A stretch of 64,000 nt of DNA from Gammaproteobacteria bacterium. GTDB lineage: Bacteria > Pseudomonadota > Gammaproteobacteria > HK1. Location of the stretch: NCBI GenBank assembly GCA_021773635.1, contig JAJFJV010000025.1, positions 124,001-188,000 on the forward strand, given 5' to 3'. Position 1 is the stretch's first letter; each line of letters begins with the position of its first letter. Below, one piece after another: positions 63,811 through 64,000 of this stretch. Under the pieces are notes generated by a model. The model was not told the DNA's origin, searched no databases, and worked only from the letters and a program-made list of their open reading frames with translations. The position numbers and the translations under genes are program-made.

Positions 63811-64000
63811 CCTGCCAGCCGGACATCGGGCCGGCGTATTTCTTCCAGCGGCACGGGTTTTCCGATGCCATAGCCCTGCGCGTAATCCACCCCCAGTTCC
63901 TGTAGTGCACGCATGGTTTCCGGATTTTCCACCCATTCAGCAATGGTGCGGATAACCATGGTTTTTCCGACCTGGTTGATGGCCGCCACCATGGCGTGGT
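63807..64000 (-). CDS. C-terminal end of an EAL-domain protein (runs off the right edge)
   Basis: The last 64 or so residues of a protein entering from outside. Text such as VIRTIAEWVENPETMRALQELGVDYAQGYGIGKP is the final part of an EAL domain, with the conserved AE and QGYGIGKP. Upstream domains are beyond the window, so whether it is active or joined to sensor domains is unknown. The stop overlaps the gpsA stop. Confidence 0.9.
   Translation of the reverse strand, partial: HAMVAAINQVGKTMVIRTIAEWVENPETMRALQELGVDYAQGYGIGKPVPLEEIRRPDVRLAG

Overview
The window looks like chromosomal core DNA of a gammaproteobacterium, probably a free-living, Chromatiales-like lineage. The evidence is conserved gammaproteobacterial gene order (yebC-ruvCAB-ybgC-tolQRAB-pal-cpoB-queE-queC; rapZ-ptsN-hpf-rpoN-lptBAC-kdsD-yrbG; rhlB/trxA/rho; glnA-ntrB-ntrC; yibN-secB-gpsA next to envC-ctpA-yibQ) plus LPS, Tol-Pal, SecB and ubiquinone (coq7) genes. 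The genus cannot be fixed from sequence reading alone. Genes are tightly packed, often overlap by 1-23 bases, and quite often use GTG or TTG starts. No phage, insertion sequence or CRISPR array was seen.

Region 1-7.4 kb (minus strand) is the least conventional part. It is an apparent operon of a large membrane histidine kinase with an internally duplicated sensor module, a stand-alone receiver, a receiver joined to a degenerate HD-GYP-like domain, a receiver-PAS-degenerate GGDEF-EAL protein, and the start of a further membrane protein. The three receivers resemble one another closely. A perfect 12-bp inverted repeat lies just upstream of the kinase. A second c-di-GMP-type gene (an EAL C-terminus) enters from the right edge of the window. 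About 0.7 kb without a clear gene follows at 7.4-8.1 kb.

Region 8-29 kb is housekeeping: a membrane-anchored coiled-coil protein of unknown function, an LplT-like transporter, peptide deformylase, YebC, the RuvABC resolvasome, Tol-Pal with CpoB, and queuosine precursor genes. These are followed by the rpoN/lpt cluster, which lacks kdsC and npr, then yrbG and the AmgK-MurU cell wall recycling pair.

Region 29-45 kb holds comEA, rho, trxA, rhlB, an esterase, and lptM-lysA. Next comes an overlapping trio (PP-loop thiolation enzyme, TusA-like carrier, CDF metal transporter with an extra C-terminal domain). Then comes the nitrogen assimilation locus glnA-(DUF4124)-ntrB-ntrC, with a textbook sigma-54 promoter and a palindromic NtrC site. 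RpoN, NtrB, NtrC and their probable target glnA are thus all in this window. YbaK, LOG and HemB genes follow.

Region 45-64 kb holds a lysine/arginine-rich histone-H1-like protein with its own promoter and terminator, a CCA-adding enzyme without its HD motif, an aldolase-dehydrogenase fusion, coq7, a NodIJ-like ABC exporter, and rplM-rpsI followed by tRNA-Gln(CUG). After a MITE-like inverted repeat come rmuC, a DegQ-type protease, a CbpA-type DnaJ protein, several small conserved genes, yibQ-ctpA-envC, and yibN-secB-gpsA. Several short genes were read directly from the sequence: lptM, a 58-residue acidic protein and a possible 45-residue membrane peptide.
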